From positions 57,418 through 121,417 of the forward strand of contig NZ_JHXX01000012.1 in NCBI RefSeq assembly GCF_000621605.1: 64,000 nucleotides of DNA, written 5' to 3'. The stretch comes from Butyrivibrio sp. MC2021. GTDB taxonomy: Bacteria; Bacillota; Clostridia; Lachnospirales; Lachnospiraceae. Positions 1 through 8,815 of this stretch are shown here, piece after piece (the stretch's first letter is position 1; every line of letters starts with the position of its first letter). Made by a program: the position numbers and the translations under genes. The notes under the pieces were generated by a model. The model was given only the letters and a program-made list of their open reading frames with translations, made no database searches and had not been told where the DNA came from.

Positions 1-367
1 GAAGGCACAGCAGATCGTTCAGTCAGTTATCGATGCAGGCACACCTTTCAACGTAGTATACGCTGAGAACGACGATATGGCTAAGGGCGCTGTTGCAGCT
101 CTTGATGCAGCCGGTATCACACACGGTGTTGGCAAGGACGTTGTTGTTATGGGCTTTGACTGCAACAAGTGGGCTCTTGAAGAGCTTCTTGCTCAGAACT
201 GGAACTACGATGGACAGTGCAATCCTTTCCAGGCTAGCTACATCGATGACATCATCAAGACTCTTGAGAGTGGCGGATCACTTTCACAGAAGACAATCAT
301 CATGGATGAGAAGGGCTTCGACGCTACAACAATTACTCAGGACGATGTAGACAACTATGGCATCTAA
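1..367 (+). CDS. Sugar ABC transporter substrate-binding protein, C-terminal part
   Basis: The reading frame is open from base 2 and stops with TAA at 365-367; the start lies left of the window. About 121 residues are visible. They match the C-terminal lobe of periplasmic-binding-protein-4-type sugar receptors: a stretch reading VVYAENDDMAKGAVAALDAA is the usual hinge and second-lobe helix, followed by a strand reading VVVMGFDCNKWA. Extracellular capture of a monosaccharide is inferred, because it stands immediately before an importer ATPase and two permeases arranged as in E. coli ytfQRT-yjfF. A terminator hairpin separates it from the ATPase gene, as expected for a receptor made in excess over the membrane components. 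The ligand cannot be read from this fragment. Confidence 0.85.
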   Translation, partial: KAQQIVQSVIDAGTPFNVVYAENDDMAKGAVAALDAAGITHGVGKDVVVMGFDCNKWALEELLAQNWNYDGQCNPFQASYIDDIIKTLESGGSLSQKTIIMDEKGFDATTITQDDVDNYGI

Positions 368-410
368 ACGATAAACTGGTCTAGTCCAATATAGCTTTAC
401 ACAAGGCGCG

Positions 411-436
411 GCGGCAGTGTCTGCCGCGTCTTTTTT
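411..436 (+). terminator. Attenuating terminator between receptor and ATPase genes
   Basis: A perfect 7-bp stem, GCGGCAG (411-417) and CTGCCGC (421-427), has a 3-nt loop and is followed by a T-rich run at 429-436. It lies 44 bases after the receptor stop and 26 bases before the ATPase start. Partial readthrough would make the receptor mRNA more abundant than the rest; that role is inferred from position. Confidence 0.75.
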
Positions 437-461
437 AAACAAAAGGCGAGGAGAGTAAAAA

Positions 462-1970
462 GTGAGCGATACGACAATCCTGAAGATGCGGGGCATCAAC
501 AAAACATTTCCGGGTGTGCGGGCACTTCAGAATGTGGACTTTACCCTGAATAAAGGTGAGATCCATGCCCTTATGGGGGAAAACGGCGCCGGAAAATCAA
601 CACTTATCAAGGTCCTTACAGGTGTTTACACCAAGGACGGCGGAACAATAGAGCTGGAGGGAAAGGGAGAAGTCTCCATCCATTCACCTCAGGAAGCTCA
701 GAACAACGGTATCAGTACCGTTTATCAGGAGATTACCCTCTGCCCCAACCTTACAGTGGCAGAGAATATGTTTATCGGAAGAGAAAAGGGTGCTTTCACC
801 AACTGGAAGCATATGAACACTGAATCCGACAGACTTCTTCAGAAATTGGACATTCCTGCAAAGGCCACCCAGCAGCTGGGAAGCTGCTCCATAGCAGTAC
901 AGCAGATGGTGGCAATTGCCAGAGCGATAGATATGGACTGCAAGGTTCTTATTCTCGATGAGCCTACTTCCTCACTTGACGAGCAGGAGGTTGAGAAGCT
1001 CTTTGACCTTATGAGAGACCTTAAGAAAATGGGAGTTGGAATCATCTTCGTTACCCACTTCCTGGATCAGGTTTATGAGGTATGTGACAAGATCACAGTA
1101 CTTCGTGACGGACAGCTGGTGGGCGAGTATGAGATCAAGGATCTTCCCAGAGTTCAGCTTGTTGCCAAGATGCTTGGTAAGGAGATGGATGACCTCTCTG
1201 ACATTAAGGGCGAGAGTGCTTCTTATGCAGGAGATGATGCAGGCGAGATAGTATTTGAGGCCAAGGACCTTCAGAGTAACGCAGGCATAAGACCTTTTGA
1301 CTTCTATATTAAAAAGGGTGAAGTCAACGGCTTTACCGGACTTCTCGGATCAGGACGAAGCGAGTGCGTAAGAGCAATCTTCGGAGCTGACAGAGTTATC
1401 GGCGGTACAGTCAAGGTTCATGGAAAAGAGGTTAAGATCAGCAATCCTCTCGATGCCATGAAGAACGGCATAGCTTATCTTCCTGAGGACAGAAAGCTTG
1501 ACGGAATTATCGGGGATCTTTCCGTAAGAGATAACATTATTCTGGCTCTTCAGGTACTTACAGGCTTCTTCAAGCCCTTCAGCAAGGCCAAGGCCAATGC
1601 TTTTGCTGATGAATATATTAAGAAACTTAATATCAAGACCGCATCTGCGGACACACCCATCAAATCATTGTCCGGCGGTAACCAGCAGAAGGTTATTCTT
1701 GCCAGATGGCTTTTGATGCATCCTGAGTATCTTATCCTGGATGAGCCTACAAGAGGTATCGATGTAGGAACCAAGGTAGATATCCAGAAGCTGGTTCTTG
1801 AGCTTGCTTCGGAGGGAATGAGCGTTACCTTCATTTCATCCGAGACAGATGAGATGCTCAGAACCTGTTCAAGACTTGTAGTAATGCGCGATAGAAAAGT
1901 AGTGGGACAGCTTTCAGGAAACAGTCTCACCCAGAACAATATCATGAGTACTATCGCAGGAGGAGATTAA
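462..1970 (+). CDS. ytfR: Sugar ABC importer ATP-binding protein (tandem NBDs, YtfR/MglA type)
   Basis: This 502-residue cytoplasmic ATPase has two nucleotide-binding domains in one chain, the normal size for CUT2-family importers. The first has a canonical Walker A, GENGAGKST at about 39-47, and a Walker B, VLILDEPTSSLD. The second has the family's degenerate Walker A (GLLGSGRSE), a canonical LSGGNQQKV signature and LILDEPTRGIDVG. It would energise uptake of a monosaccharide through the two permeases that follow. The start is GTG at 462, with a GGCGAGGAG-type ribosome binding site just upstream. The assignment to galactofuranose/galactose rather than another pentose or hexose rests on operon layout and is not proven. 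Confidence 0.93.
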   Translation: MSDTTILKMRGINKTFPGVRALQNVDFTLNKGEIHALMGENGAGKSTLIKVLTGVYTKDGGTIELEGKGEVSIHSPQEAQNNGISTVYQEITLCPNLTVAENMFIGREKGAFTNWKHMNTESDRLLQKLDIPAKATQQLGSCSIAVQQMVAIARAIDMDCKVLILDEPTSSLDEQEVEKLFDLMRDLKKMGVGIIFVTHFLDQVYEVCDKITVLRDGQLVGEYEIKDLPRVQLVAKMLGKEMDDLSDIKGESASYAGDDAGEIVFEAKDLQSNAGIRPFDFYIKKGEVNGFTGLLGSGRSECVRAIFGADRVIGGTVKVHGKEVKISNPLDAMKNGIAYLPEDRKLDGIIGDLSVRDNIILALQVLTGFFKPFSKAKANAFADEYIKKLNIKTASADTPIKSLSGGNQQKVILARWLLMHPEYLILDEPTRGIDVGTKVDIQKLVLELASEGMSVTFISSETDEMLRTCSRLVVMRDRKVVGQLSGNSLTQNNIMSTIAGGD

Positions 1971-1973
1971 GGT

Positions 1974-3059
1974 ATGTCAGATACAAAAAAGAAAAAGGAT
2001 CAGAGCTTTTTAAAAAGGCTTACATCAAATCAGCTCTTTATTCCGCTTCTTGCACTTATTCTTCTCGCGGCAATAAATCTGATAGTTGATCCCAGTTTTA
2101 TAAAGGTTACACCCGGTTACAACAACGCAGGAAATCCGGTTCTTTCCGGATACCTCATTACTATTTTGGATTACGGCTCAGAGCTGGCTATTCTTGCCAT
2201 CGGTATGACACTGGTAACAGCGGCTTCCGGCGGACAGGACATTTCAGTAGGTGCTACCATAGCAATTGCGGGATCTGCAATGCTTAGAGTTCTCTGCGGC
2301 GGCGATTCAAGACCTGAGACCATTCAGGCGCCCATCATCGTGGCATTCCTTGTAGCCTGCCTGGTAGGTATGCTCTGCGGAGCCTTCAACGGACTTCTGG
2401 TTTCCGTATTCAAGATCCAGCCCATGATCGCAACACTGATTCTGTTCACTGCAGGTCGTTCCATTGCAGCATGGATCAACAACAACGAGCTTCCTATCGT
2501 TCCGGATCCTAGATTTTCCTATTTCGGTGGATTCATTCCGGGAATTCCGATTCCCACAACAGTGTTCATTGCTGCCATCTGTATCGTAGTGATCGCACTG
2601 GTGCTGAAGTTCACCAATCTGGGACTTTACACACAGGCAGTTGGTATCAACGAGAGCTCATCAAGACTTAACGGTATCAACCCTACATTTATCAAGTTCC
2701 TGGCTTTTGTAATCCTTGGTATCTGCGTAGCAGTTGCAGCGCTTATCAAGGTAAGCCGTCTTTCAACCATCAACTATTCTGTTATTGCAAAGGATATCGA
2801 GATGGATGCTATCCTTGCGGTAGCCCTTGGCGGAAATGCTCTTTCAGGAGGTAAGTTCAATATCTGGGCATCAATCCTTGGAGCATATGTTATTCAGTTT
2901 TTGACAACAACTCTTTATAAGTTCAATGTGCAGTCAGACGCTCTTGCAGCTTACAAGGCTGTTGTAGTTATTCTCCTTGTAGTATTCTCGGCACCTAAGG
3001 TGAGAGAGACTATGGGCAATCTTGTTAAAAAGGTTGCACCCAAGAAGGAGGTGGCATAA
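1974..3059 (+). CDS. ytfT: Sugar ABC importer permease (YtfT type)
   Basis: A 361-residue BPD_transp_2 family inner-membrane permease, highly hydrophobic with about eight to ten membrane segments after a short basic cytoplasmic N-terminus. The family hallmarks are visible: a stretch like SGGQDISVGATIAIAGS after the first helices and AILAVALGGNALSGGKFNIW near the C-terminus. It starts 3 bases after the ATPase stop, with a GGAGGAG site inside the end of that gene, so the two are translationally linked. It pairs with the next permease to form the membrane channel. The presence of two different permeases rather than one is typical of YtfT/YjfF-type transporters. Confidence 0.92.
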   Translation: MSDTKKKKDQSFLKRLTSNQLFIPLLALILLAAINLIVDPSFIKVTPGYNNAGNPVLSGYLITILDYGSELAILAIGMTLVTAASGGQDISVGATIAIAGSAMLRVLCGGDSRPETIQAPIIVAFLVACLVGMLCGAFNGLLVSVFKIQPMIATLILFTAGRSIAAWINNNELPIVPDPRFSYFGGFIPGIPIPTTVFIAAICIVVIALVLKFTNLGLYTQAVGINESSSRLNGINPTFIKFLAFVILGICVAVAALIKVSRLSTINYSVIAKDIEMDAILAVALGGNALSGGKFNIWASILGAYVIQFLTTTLYKFNVQSDALAAYKAVVVILLVVFSAPKVRETMGNLVKKVAPKKEVA

Positions 3060-4091
3060 ATGAGACTTAGAAAGGGCAGTATTTTCAACAAGATAAGCGA
3101 TACAAACCTGCTTCTTATCATCACTATTGTCATTTTCTTTATGATGTATATCGGAGCGATCATTTTCCAGGGCGGCGGTTTCACCAAGCCCCAGATGTTC
3201 TTTAACATCCTTAACGCCAACGCTTCTCTTATCATAACAGCCACAGGCATGAGCATTGTTATGATCTGCGGCGGAATCGATATCTCCGTGGGCGGCGTTG
3301 TTGCACTGGTTTCCATGTGCTGTGCGGTATACCTTGATTACCATGACGGAAGCATCCTGGGATCGATCCTCATTGCTCTTGGCATCGGCCTGGCTTACGG
3401 CCTGGTACAGGGATTCCTTGTAGCATATCTGGACATCCAGCCCTTCATAGTATCGCTGGCAGGTATGTTCTTTGCCAGAGGTATGACAACCATCGTTAAC
3501 ACAGCTCCTTTTAACGTAGCAGACGAGGAGTTTACAGCCCTCAAGCTCACCAGAATCAATGTTCCTTTCCTGGGATCCTACAACAAAAAAGGTGTATGGA
3601 TGCCTGCCTATGTTGAAATCGGTGTTATTGTAGCTCTTCTGATTGTGGTATTATTGTTTGTGGTGCTTCGCTGGACCAAGCTTGGAAGAAACTTCTACGC
3701 TGTAGGAGGAAATAAGCAGAGTGCACTCATGATGGGAATCAACGTTAAGCGTACCAAGTTCCTTTCACACCTTATCTGCAGCATTCTTGCAGGAATCGGC
3801 GGATATGTTTACTTCCTTCATGTAGGTTCCGGAGCAGCCAGCCATGCTATGGGTATGGAAATGAACGCCATTGCTTCTTCAATTATCGGCGGAACAATGC
3901 TTACCGGTGGTGTAGGTAATATCATCGGAACCCTGTTCGGAGTATTGTCACTTAGCACAATTCAGAACATCGTTGCTTCAGCAGGTCTTGATGATGCATG
4001 GTGGACAGGAATCACCATTGCTGCAATGCTCTGTCTCTTCCTTATTATTCAGAGTATAGTGATGGCACAGAAAAAGAAGGCTCTTAAATGA
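3060..4091 (+). CDS. yjfF: Sugar ABC importer permease (YjfF type)
   Basis: A 343-residue second permease of the same importer, also BPD_transp_2. It carries the paralogous motifs: MICGGIDISVGGVVALVSMC in the first half and AIASSIIGGTMLTGGVGNI in the second. The ATG directly abuts the TAA of the preceding permease, and its own stop overlaps the next ATG by four bases (ATGA), so translation is coupled along the operon. The two permeases are related but clearly diverged, as expected for a heterodimeric channel. Confidence 0.92.
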   Translation: MRLRKGSIFNKISDTNLLLIITIVIFFMMYIGAIIFQGGGFTKPQMFFNILNANASLIITATGMSIVMICGGIDISVGGVVALVSMCCAVYLDYHDGSILGSILIALGIGLAYGLVQGFLVAYLDIQPFIVSLAGMFFARGMTTIVNTAPFNVADEEFTALKLTRINVPFLGSYNKKGVWMPAYVEIGVIVALLIVVLLFVVLRWTKLGRNFYAVGGNKQSALMMGINVKRTKFLSHLICSILAGIGGYVYFLHVGSGAASHAMGMEMNAIASSIIGGTMLTGGVGNIIGTLFGVLSLSTIQNIVASAGLDDAWWTGITIAAMLCLFLIIQSIVMAQKKKALK

Positions 4092-5137
4092 AAAAATACC
4101 TACCATTACTTGCAGTAGTATTTCTTATAATAGGATTTATGATCGGCTGCGGAGGAAACTATGTTTCCTCCGATGAGGCAGCCGTTGATAACAGCACTGA
4201 AAAAGCCGACACGTTAATAACGGTCGGCTTCTCTCAGTTGGGGGCGGAATCGGACTGGCGAAGCGCCAACACGGATTCCATGCTTGCCACCTTCACCGAA
4301 GAAAACGGATATTCACTGGTCTACAAAAACGGACAGCAAAAGCAGGCCAATCAGATCACTGCCATCAGGACTTTCATACAGCAGGATGTTGATTATATAG
4401 TCCTGGCTCCCGCCAACGAAGAGGGCTGGGAATCGGTGCTGTCGGAGGCCAGGGATGCCCATATCCCTGTTATCCTGGTGGACAGAAGAGTCAATGCCTC
4501 GGACAAGAATCTCTATTCCTGCTGGGTAGGCTCTGACTTTGAGCTGGAGGCCAAAAAGGTCACCGCCTGGATCAATGCCTATACCACCGGCTGCGGAATA
4601 GACCCTTCAGAGCTTCATATAGTAAATATCCAGGGTACCATCGGAAATACTGCTCAGATCGGAAGGACCAGAGGTCTTGCCAATGCGGCCAGGGACTACG
4701 GCTGGGATCTTATGGCTGAGATTTCCGGGGACTTCACCGAGGCCAAGGCCCGGGAGGTTATGGAGGCACTTTTAAAACGCTTTGACAATATAAATGTGGT
4801 ATACTGTGAAAATGACAACGAGGCCATCGGCGCCATTTCAGCTCTTGAGAGCGCAGGCAGAAGAGTAGGACCGAATATCCAGAAGGGTGAGGTTATGGTG
4901 GTTTCCTTTGACGGCGTCAATCAGGAGGCTCTTAATTATGCAAGAGAGGGCAAGATTTCCTGCATCGCGGAGTGCAATCCCTTGCACGGTCCCAGAGTTG
5001 ATGCCCTGATCAAGGCCCTTGAGAACGGGGAGCAGCCCGATAAGTTCAACTATGTGGATGAGAAGATATACAGCTCAATCCCTGATGTGACCGATGTTAC
5101 AGTTGACGGTAAGACTTATCCCATCGAGAAACCATAA
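4088..5137 (+). CDS. Second sugar-binding lipoprotein of the importer (YtfQ-like)
   Basis: A 349-residue periplasmic-binding-protein-4 receptor. The N-terminus is a lipoprotein signal: basic MKK, a hydrophobic core and a lipobox reading FMIGCGG with the acylated Cys near residue 21. The mature part begins with ITVGFSQLGAESDWR, strongly reminiscent of YtfQ-family galactofuranose receptors. The ATG overlaps the permease stop (ATGA at 4088-4091). This is the second receptor gene in the operon, since the gene ending at 367 is another. It may bind a different sugar or anomer, or act as a membrane-anchored form; which is unknown. Confidence 0.88.
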   Translation: MKKYLPLLAVVFLIIGFMIGCGGNYVSSDEAAVDNSTEKADTLITVGFSQLGAESDWRSANTDSMLATFTEENGYSLVYKNGQQKQANQITAIRTFIQQDVDYIVLAPANEEGWESVLSEARDAHIPVILVDRRVNASDKNLYSCWVGSDFELEAKKVTAWINAYTTGCGIDPSELHIVNIQGTIGNTAQIGRTRGLANAARDYGWDLMAEISGDFTEAKAREVMEALLKRFDNINVVYCENDNEAIGAISALESAGRRVGPNIQKGEVMVVSFDGVNQEALNYAREGKISCIAECNPLHGPRVDALIKALENGEQPDKFNYVDEKIYSSIPDVTDVTVDGKTYPIEKP

Positions 5138-5155
5138 CAAAATTTAATTTATGTG

Positions 5156-5185
5156 TTGACACATTCTTGTAGTTTGTGTTATAGT
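5156..5185 (+). promoter_or_regulatory. SigA-type promoter of the infC operon
   Basis: TTGACA at 5156-5161 and TATAGT at 5180-5185 are separated by 18 bases. It lies between the importer operon and the L20 leader. Transcription should start near 5192. Confidence 0.8.
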
Positions 5186-5191
5186 ACTTGA

Positions 5192-5354
5192 GTATTTGAA
5201 AACAAAGCAGAGTATCCACTCTCACCCTGCGGCACAGCCAGTAGCGGTTAATATCTTTTCAAATCTTCCCTTTAGTAAAGGGTAGACTGGAATCAGATTA
5301 TTTGTGGATACTTGCGAGTATCCACTTTTTTTACATATTTTGGAGGATAAAGCC
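5192..5354 (+). promoter_or_regulatory. L20-type leader: transcription attenuator of infC-rpmI-rplT
   Basis: The 160-nt untranslated leader holds two identical copies of AGTATCCAC, at 5211-5219 and 5317-5325. Both are complementary to GTGGATACT at 5304-5312. Pairing of 5304-5312 with the downstream copy makes an intrinsic terminator followed by T7 (5326-5332); pairing with the upstream copy prevents it. Two further helices are visible: 5194-5202 with 5256-5264, and 5268-5273 with 5277-5282. Position and layout fit the Firmicute L20 leader, in which ribosomal protein L20 promotes premature termination of its own operon. L20 binding is known for the family and is not shown here. Confidence 0.85.
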
Positions 5355-5864
5355 ATTAGCGAGTTATTTATTAATGACCAGATCAGAGCTAAGGAAGTTC
5401 GTGTAATTGGTATCGAGGGGGATCAGCTGGGTGTTATGTCCATTCAGGACGCCAGGAAGATCGCTGAAGATGAGGGTGTTGATCTTGTAATGATCGCTCC
5501 TACAGCCAAGCCACCTGTTTGCAGAGTTGTTGATTACGGCAAGTTCAAGTATGAGCAGCTTCGCAAGGAGAAGGAAGCAAGGAAGAAACAGAAGACAGTC
5601 GAGATCAAAGAGATCAGACTTTCTCCCAACATTGACACCAATGACCTTAACACCAAGGTTAACGCTGCCAAGAAGTTCCTTGAGAAAGGAAACAGAGTTA
5701 AGATCACTCTTCGTTTCCGTGGAAGAGAAATGGCTCATATGGGTGCAAGTGTGCACATTCTTACAGATTTTGCAGAGGCACTTGCTGATGTGGCTGTTGT
5801 TGAGAAGCAGCCCAAGGTTGAGGGACGTAGCATGACCATGTTCCTTACCGAGAAGAAAAACTGA
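5355..5864 (+). CDS. infC: Translation initiation factor IF-3 (ATT start)
   Basis: IF-3 binds the 30S subunit and checks start codon and initiator tRNA. The 169-residue product has the N-terminal domain (ISELFINDQIRAKEVRVIG), the lysine-rich linker helix and the C-terminal domain beginning KEIRLSPNIDTNDLNTK. The start is ATT at 5355, seven bases after GGAGGA (5342-5347). The in-frame GTG at 5304 lies inside the leader terminator and cannot be used sensibly. Non-ATG starts are typical of infC and tie its translation to IF-3 levels, because IF-3 itself rejects ATT starts. First gene of the operon with L35 and L20. Confidence 0.95.
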   Translation: MSELFINDQIRAKEVRVIGIEGDQLGVMSIQDARKIAEDEGVDLVMIAPTAKPPVCRVVDYGKFKYEQLRKEKEARKKQKTVEIKEIRLSPNIDTNDLNTKVNAAKKFLEKGNRVKITLRFRGREMAHMGASVHILTDFAEALADVAVVEKQPKVEGRSMTMFLTEKKN

Positions 5865-5970
5865 TTTTTAGCCAGTTTATTGGTTAAAGATAAATCTATG
5901 ATATTTGCCTGGATGCGTATGCATTCCATATATCATAAAAATCTATTGATGAATTAGGAGGATTTTAGTT

Positions 5971-6171
5971 ATGCAGCAAAAGATGAAGACAAAGAGAGCT
6001 GCTGCCAAGAGATTCAAGGTTACAGGAACTGGCAAGCTCATGAGAAACAAAGCGTATAAGCGCCACATCTTAACAAAGAAGTCCACAAAGAGAAAGAGAA
6101 ATCTTAGACATGCCGGACTTGTTGACGCTACAAATGTAAAGACAATGAAGAGCATCCTTCCTTACGCTTGA
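5971..6171 (+). CDS. rpmI: 50S ribosomal protein L35
   Basis: A 66-residue, very basic protein of normal L35 length. It begins [20 protein letters not shown] and contains the family's RKRNLR segment. It starts with ATG after AGGAGG at 5957-5962. Second gene of the infC operon; it assembles into the large ribosomal subunit. Confidence 0.96.
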   Translation: MQQKMKTKRAAAKRFKVTGTGKLMRNKAYKRHILTKKSTKRKRNLRHAGLVDATNVKTMKSILPYA

Positions 6172-6177
6172 GCAGAA

Positions 6178-6206
6178 CACTTGACGAGTTTTTTTCGAGT
6201 CTAGTG
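6178..6206 (+). other. Imperfect hairpin between rpmI and rplT
   Basis: CACTTGAC (6178-6185) can pair imperfectly with GTCTAGTG (6199-6206) around a T-rich loop. It is too mismatched for a strong terminator. It could be a processing or fine-tuning structure between the L35 and L20 genes; this is speculative. Confidence 0.3.
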
Positions 6207-6266
6207 AGAAGCCCATAATTGTTTGTTAATAGGAAGATGATTTTGAAATTTTAGGAGGATTTTAAG

Positions 6267-6623
6267 ATGGCAAGAGTTAAAGGCGCATTAAATGCCAAGA
6301 AGAAGCATAAAAGAGTATTAAAGCTTGCAAAGGGCTACAGAGGAGCAAGATCAAAGCAGTACAGAGTAGCTAAGCAGTCAGTTATGAGAGCACTTACTTC
6401 TGCATTCGCTGGACGTAAGCAGAAGAAGAGAGATATGAGATCTCTCTGGATCACACGTATCAATGCTGCAGCTAGAATCAATGGTCTTTCATACAGCAAC
6501 ATGATGCACGGTCTTAAGCTTGCCGGCGTAGACATCAACAGAAAGATGCTCGCTGAGCTTGCAGTTAACGATCCTGATGGATTCAAGACACTTGCAGAGC
6601 TTGCAAAAGAGAAGATTGCATAA
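6267..6623 (+). CDS. rplT: 50S ribosomal protein L20
   Basis: A 118-residue L20 of standard length with the basic N-terminal extension [20 protein letters not shown] and the globular C-terminal half ([18 protein letters not shown]). It assembles early on 23S rRNA and is the expected regulator that binds the operon's leader at 5192-5354. It starts at ATG 6267 after AGGAGG. Last gene of the operon, followed by a terminator. Confidence 0.97.
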   Translation: MARVKGALNAKKKHKRVLKLAKGYRGARSKQYRVAKQSVMRALTSAFAGRKQKKRDMRSLWITRINAAARINGLSYSNMMHGLKLAGVDINRKMLAELAVNDPDGFKTLAELAKEKIA

Positions 6624-6687
6624 AAAGTTACCGGAATTTTCGGTGGAAACTTTCATTGATTAAATAGTTTTTATAGAGTATTATTAG

Positions 6688-6720
6688 GGAGTATCGTATA
6701 TAGCGATACTCCTTATTTTA
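6688..6720 (+). terminator. Terminator of the infC operon
   Basis: A perfect 9-bp stem, GGAGTATCG (6688-6696) with CGATACTCC (6704-6712), is followed by TTATTTTA. It ends the infC-rpmI-rplT transcript. Confidence 0.85.
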
Positions 6721-6752
6721 TTGAAATTATTTAAATAGCGAGGTGCTTGGTT

Positions 6753-8192
6753 ATGGCATTTGAGAATTTAGAGCCAAAGGAAGTTTTTCATTTCTTTGAA
6801 GAGATCTGCAGAATCCCACACGGCTCAGGGAATCTTCAGCAGATCAGTGATTATCTTGTTTCTTTTGCTAAGGAGAGAAATCTTGAGGTTACTCAGGACA
6901 GTGAGCTTAATGTTATCATCAAGGCTCCCGGAAGCGCGGGCTATGAGGATAAAGAGCCTGTGATCCTTCAGGGACATATGGATATGGTTGCGGTTAAGGA
7001 AGATGGCTGCGATATAGATATGAAGACAGAGGGACTTCGCACTGCCACAGACGGAGAGTATGTCTGGGCTGAGGGCACAAGTCTCGGCGGAGACGACGGA
7101 ATCGCAGTAGCTTACTGCCTTGCGATTCTTGATTCCAAGGATATTCCTCATCCTCCTCTTGAGGTTGTTATCACCACCAATGAAGAGACAGGAATGTTTG
7201 GTGCCGCTGCCATCGATCTTTCAGGTTTGAAGGGCAAAAAGCTCATCAATATAGACAATGAGAAGGAAGGCCAGTTCATCGTCAGCTGTGCCGGCGGTGC
7301 AAGGATCTATTCACAGTTTCCTGTTAAGAGAGAAAGTGCTGTAGGCAGCCTTCTCAAGGTTGATATTTCAGGTCTTTTCGGAGGACATTCCGGAGAGATG
7401 ATCAAGTGCGGAAGAGGTAATGCCAATATCCTTCTTGCAAGAACCATTCTTGAAGCCATGGACAAGGTGGAGGCAAAGCTCGTTACCATCGAGGGCGGTG
7501 TGGCAGACAATGCCATTCCCAGTACTGCAGCAGCCCTTGTTCTTGTGGATGAGAAGGATGAAGACGCTTTTGCAGAGAGCGTAGCTGCTACTCTTGCTGA
7601 CGTTAAGGGCGAGCTGGAGGTCAAGGATCCCGGTGTAATGATCCAGGTATCAGAGGTGGCTGAGGCCGCTGAACAGAGCGCCATTACCTTAGAGAATACA
7701 AGAAGAGTTCTTACAGCTATCTGTTCCATGCCTGACGGAGTACAGGCCATGAGCTCATCAGTTGAGGGCCTTGTGGAGACATCACTTAACCTTGGCATCA
7801 TCAAGTGCGATGAGGAGAAGGTTACCGTGGATCAGTCCGTAAGAAGCAGCGTAGGCTCTTCCAAGAAGGCACTTATGAGAAAGGTAACTTCCATCATCAC
7901 AGTATTCGGTGGAAGCTACACCGTAAGCGGAGAATATCCCGGCTGGAAGTTCAGACAGGAATCAGACCTCAGAGAGCATATGGTCAGCACCTACGAGAAA
8001 ATGTATGGCAAAAAGCCCGTTATCGAAGCTATCCATGCGGGACTTGAGTGCGGTATCTTAAGCGAGAAGATTGAGGGTCTTGACTGTATCTCCATCGGCC
8101 CGGATATGGACGATATCCACTCTGCCAAGGAGAGACTTTCAGTGGCATCAACAAGAAATGTGTGGGAATTTTTGAAGGCAGTTCTTGCATAA
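6753..8192 (+). CDS. pepD: Aminoacyl-histidine dipeptidase (M20 family, PepD)
   Basis: A cytoplasmic metallodipeptidase of the M20 PepD type, 479 residues, close to the 480-485 usual for the family. The two-metal centre is visible: a first ligand His in LQGHMDMV, the bridging Asp in GGDDGIAVAYC, the catalytic Glu pair in TTNEETGMFGA, a later ligand Asp in INIDNEKEG, and a final His in EAIHAGLECG. It hydrolyses dipeptides, typically Xaa-His. I chose ATG 6753, preceded by GCGAGG, over the upstream in-frame TTG at 6747. The next gene, a TetR regulator, begins 44 bases downstream. Confidence 0.92.
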   Translation: MAFENLEPKEVFHFFEEICRIPHGSGNLQQISDYLVSFAKERNLEVTQDSELNVIIKAPGSAGYEDKEPVILQGHMDMVAVKEDGCDIDMKTEGLRTATDGEYVWAEGTSLGGDDGIAVAYCLAILDSKDIPHPPLEVVITTNEETGMFGAAAIDLSGLKGKKLINIDNEKEGQFIVSCAGGARIYSQFPVKRESAVGSLLKVDISGLFGGHSGEMIKCGRGNANILLARTILEAMDKVEAKLVTIEGGVADNAIPSTAAALVLVDEKDEDAFAESVAATLADVKGELEVKDPGVMIQVSEVAEAAEQSAITLENTRRVLTAICSMPDGVQAMSSSVEGLVETSLNLGIIKCDEEKVTVDQSVRSSVGSSKKALMRKVTSIITVFGGSYTVSGEYPGWKFRQESDLREHMVSTYEKMYGKKPVIEAIHAGLECGILSEKIEGLDCISIGPDMDDIHSAKERLSVASTRNVWEFLKAVLA

Positions 8193-8236
8193 CATAGATT
8201 GGGGAATCAGCAAATAACTAAGGAGGGTTACAAGTA

Positions 8237-8800
8237 GTGAATGAGATCAGACAGATGATAATGGATTCCGTTATCAACCAGTTTAACAAAAAAGGTATGA
8301 AGTTCACCATGGACGACATTTCCAGAGAACTTCACATCAGTAAGAAGACTATCTACAAGGAGTTTGAGGATAAGAACGAGCTCTTTTTTGCCACAGTAGA
8401 TTACGGTTTCTCTGCCATTAAGAACAAGGAGGCAGAGGTACTGGCTGATGACAGCCTTGATCTTATTGAAAAGATATCAAGACTCATTGTTTGTCTTCCT
8501 GATAACTATAAGAACATCGATTTCAGAAGGGTTTACCAGCTGAAGGAGAAATATCCTCTGGTTTACCAGAAGGTGGCCCACAGAATCGAGACAGACTGGG
8601 AAGAGACGGATAAGCTCCTGCTTCAGGCCATGGAGGAGGGCCTTATCAGAAAGGTTCCCCTTAATATCATCAAGTTGATGATCGAGGGTGCCATTGAGAG
8701 ATTCCTTAGTTCTGAGGACCTCAATGATACTGATCTTAGCTACGAGGATGCTCTGAATCAGATGATCGATATCATGATCAATGGTCTCAGGGTTAAATAA
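8237..8800 (+). CDS. TetR/AcrR family transcriptional regulator
   Basis: A 187-residue one-component regulator. Residues 1-50 form the TetR helix-turn-helix, reading FTMDDISRELHISKKTIYKE, and the rest is an alpha-helical ligand/dimer domain without recognisable signature. The start is GTG 8237 behind a perfect AGGAGGG (8221-8227). It lies 15 bases before the alpha-galactosidase gene on the same strand and is likely cotranscribed with it. Ligand and targets are unknown; a role in controlling the neighbouring genes is a guess from position. Confidence 0.85.
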   Translation: MNEIRQMIMDSVINQFNKKGMKFTMDDISRELHISKKTIYKEFEDKNELFFATVDYGFSAIKNKEAEVLADDSLDLIEKISRLIVCLPDNYKNIDFRRVYQLKEKYPLVYQKVAHRIETDWEETDKLLLQAMEEGLIRKVPLNIIKLMIEGAIERFLSSEDLNDTDLSYEDALNQMIDIMINGLRVK

Positions 8801-8815
8801 CAGGGAGGTTGCACT

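Noticed and set aside
5304..5354. Upstream in-frame GTG start for infC
   Set aside because: It lies within the terminator stem of the leader, has no ribosome binding site, and encodes residues absent from IF-3. The ATT at 5355 has both site and homology.
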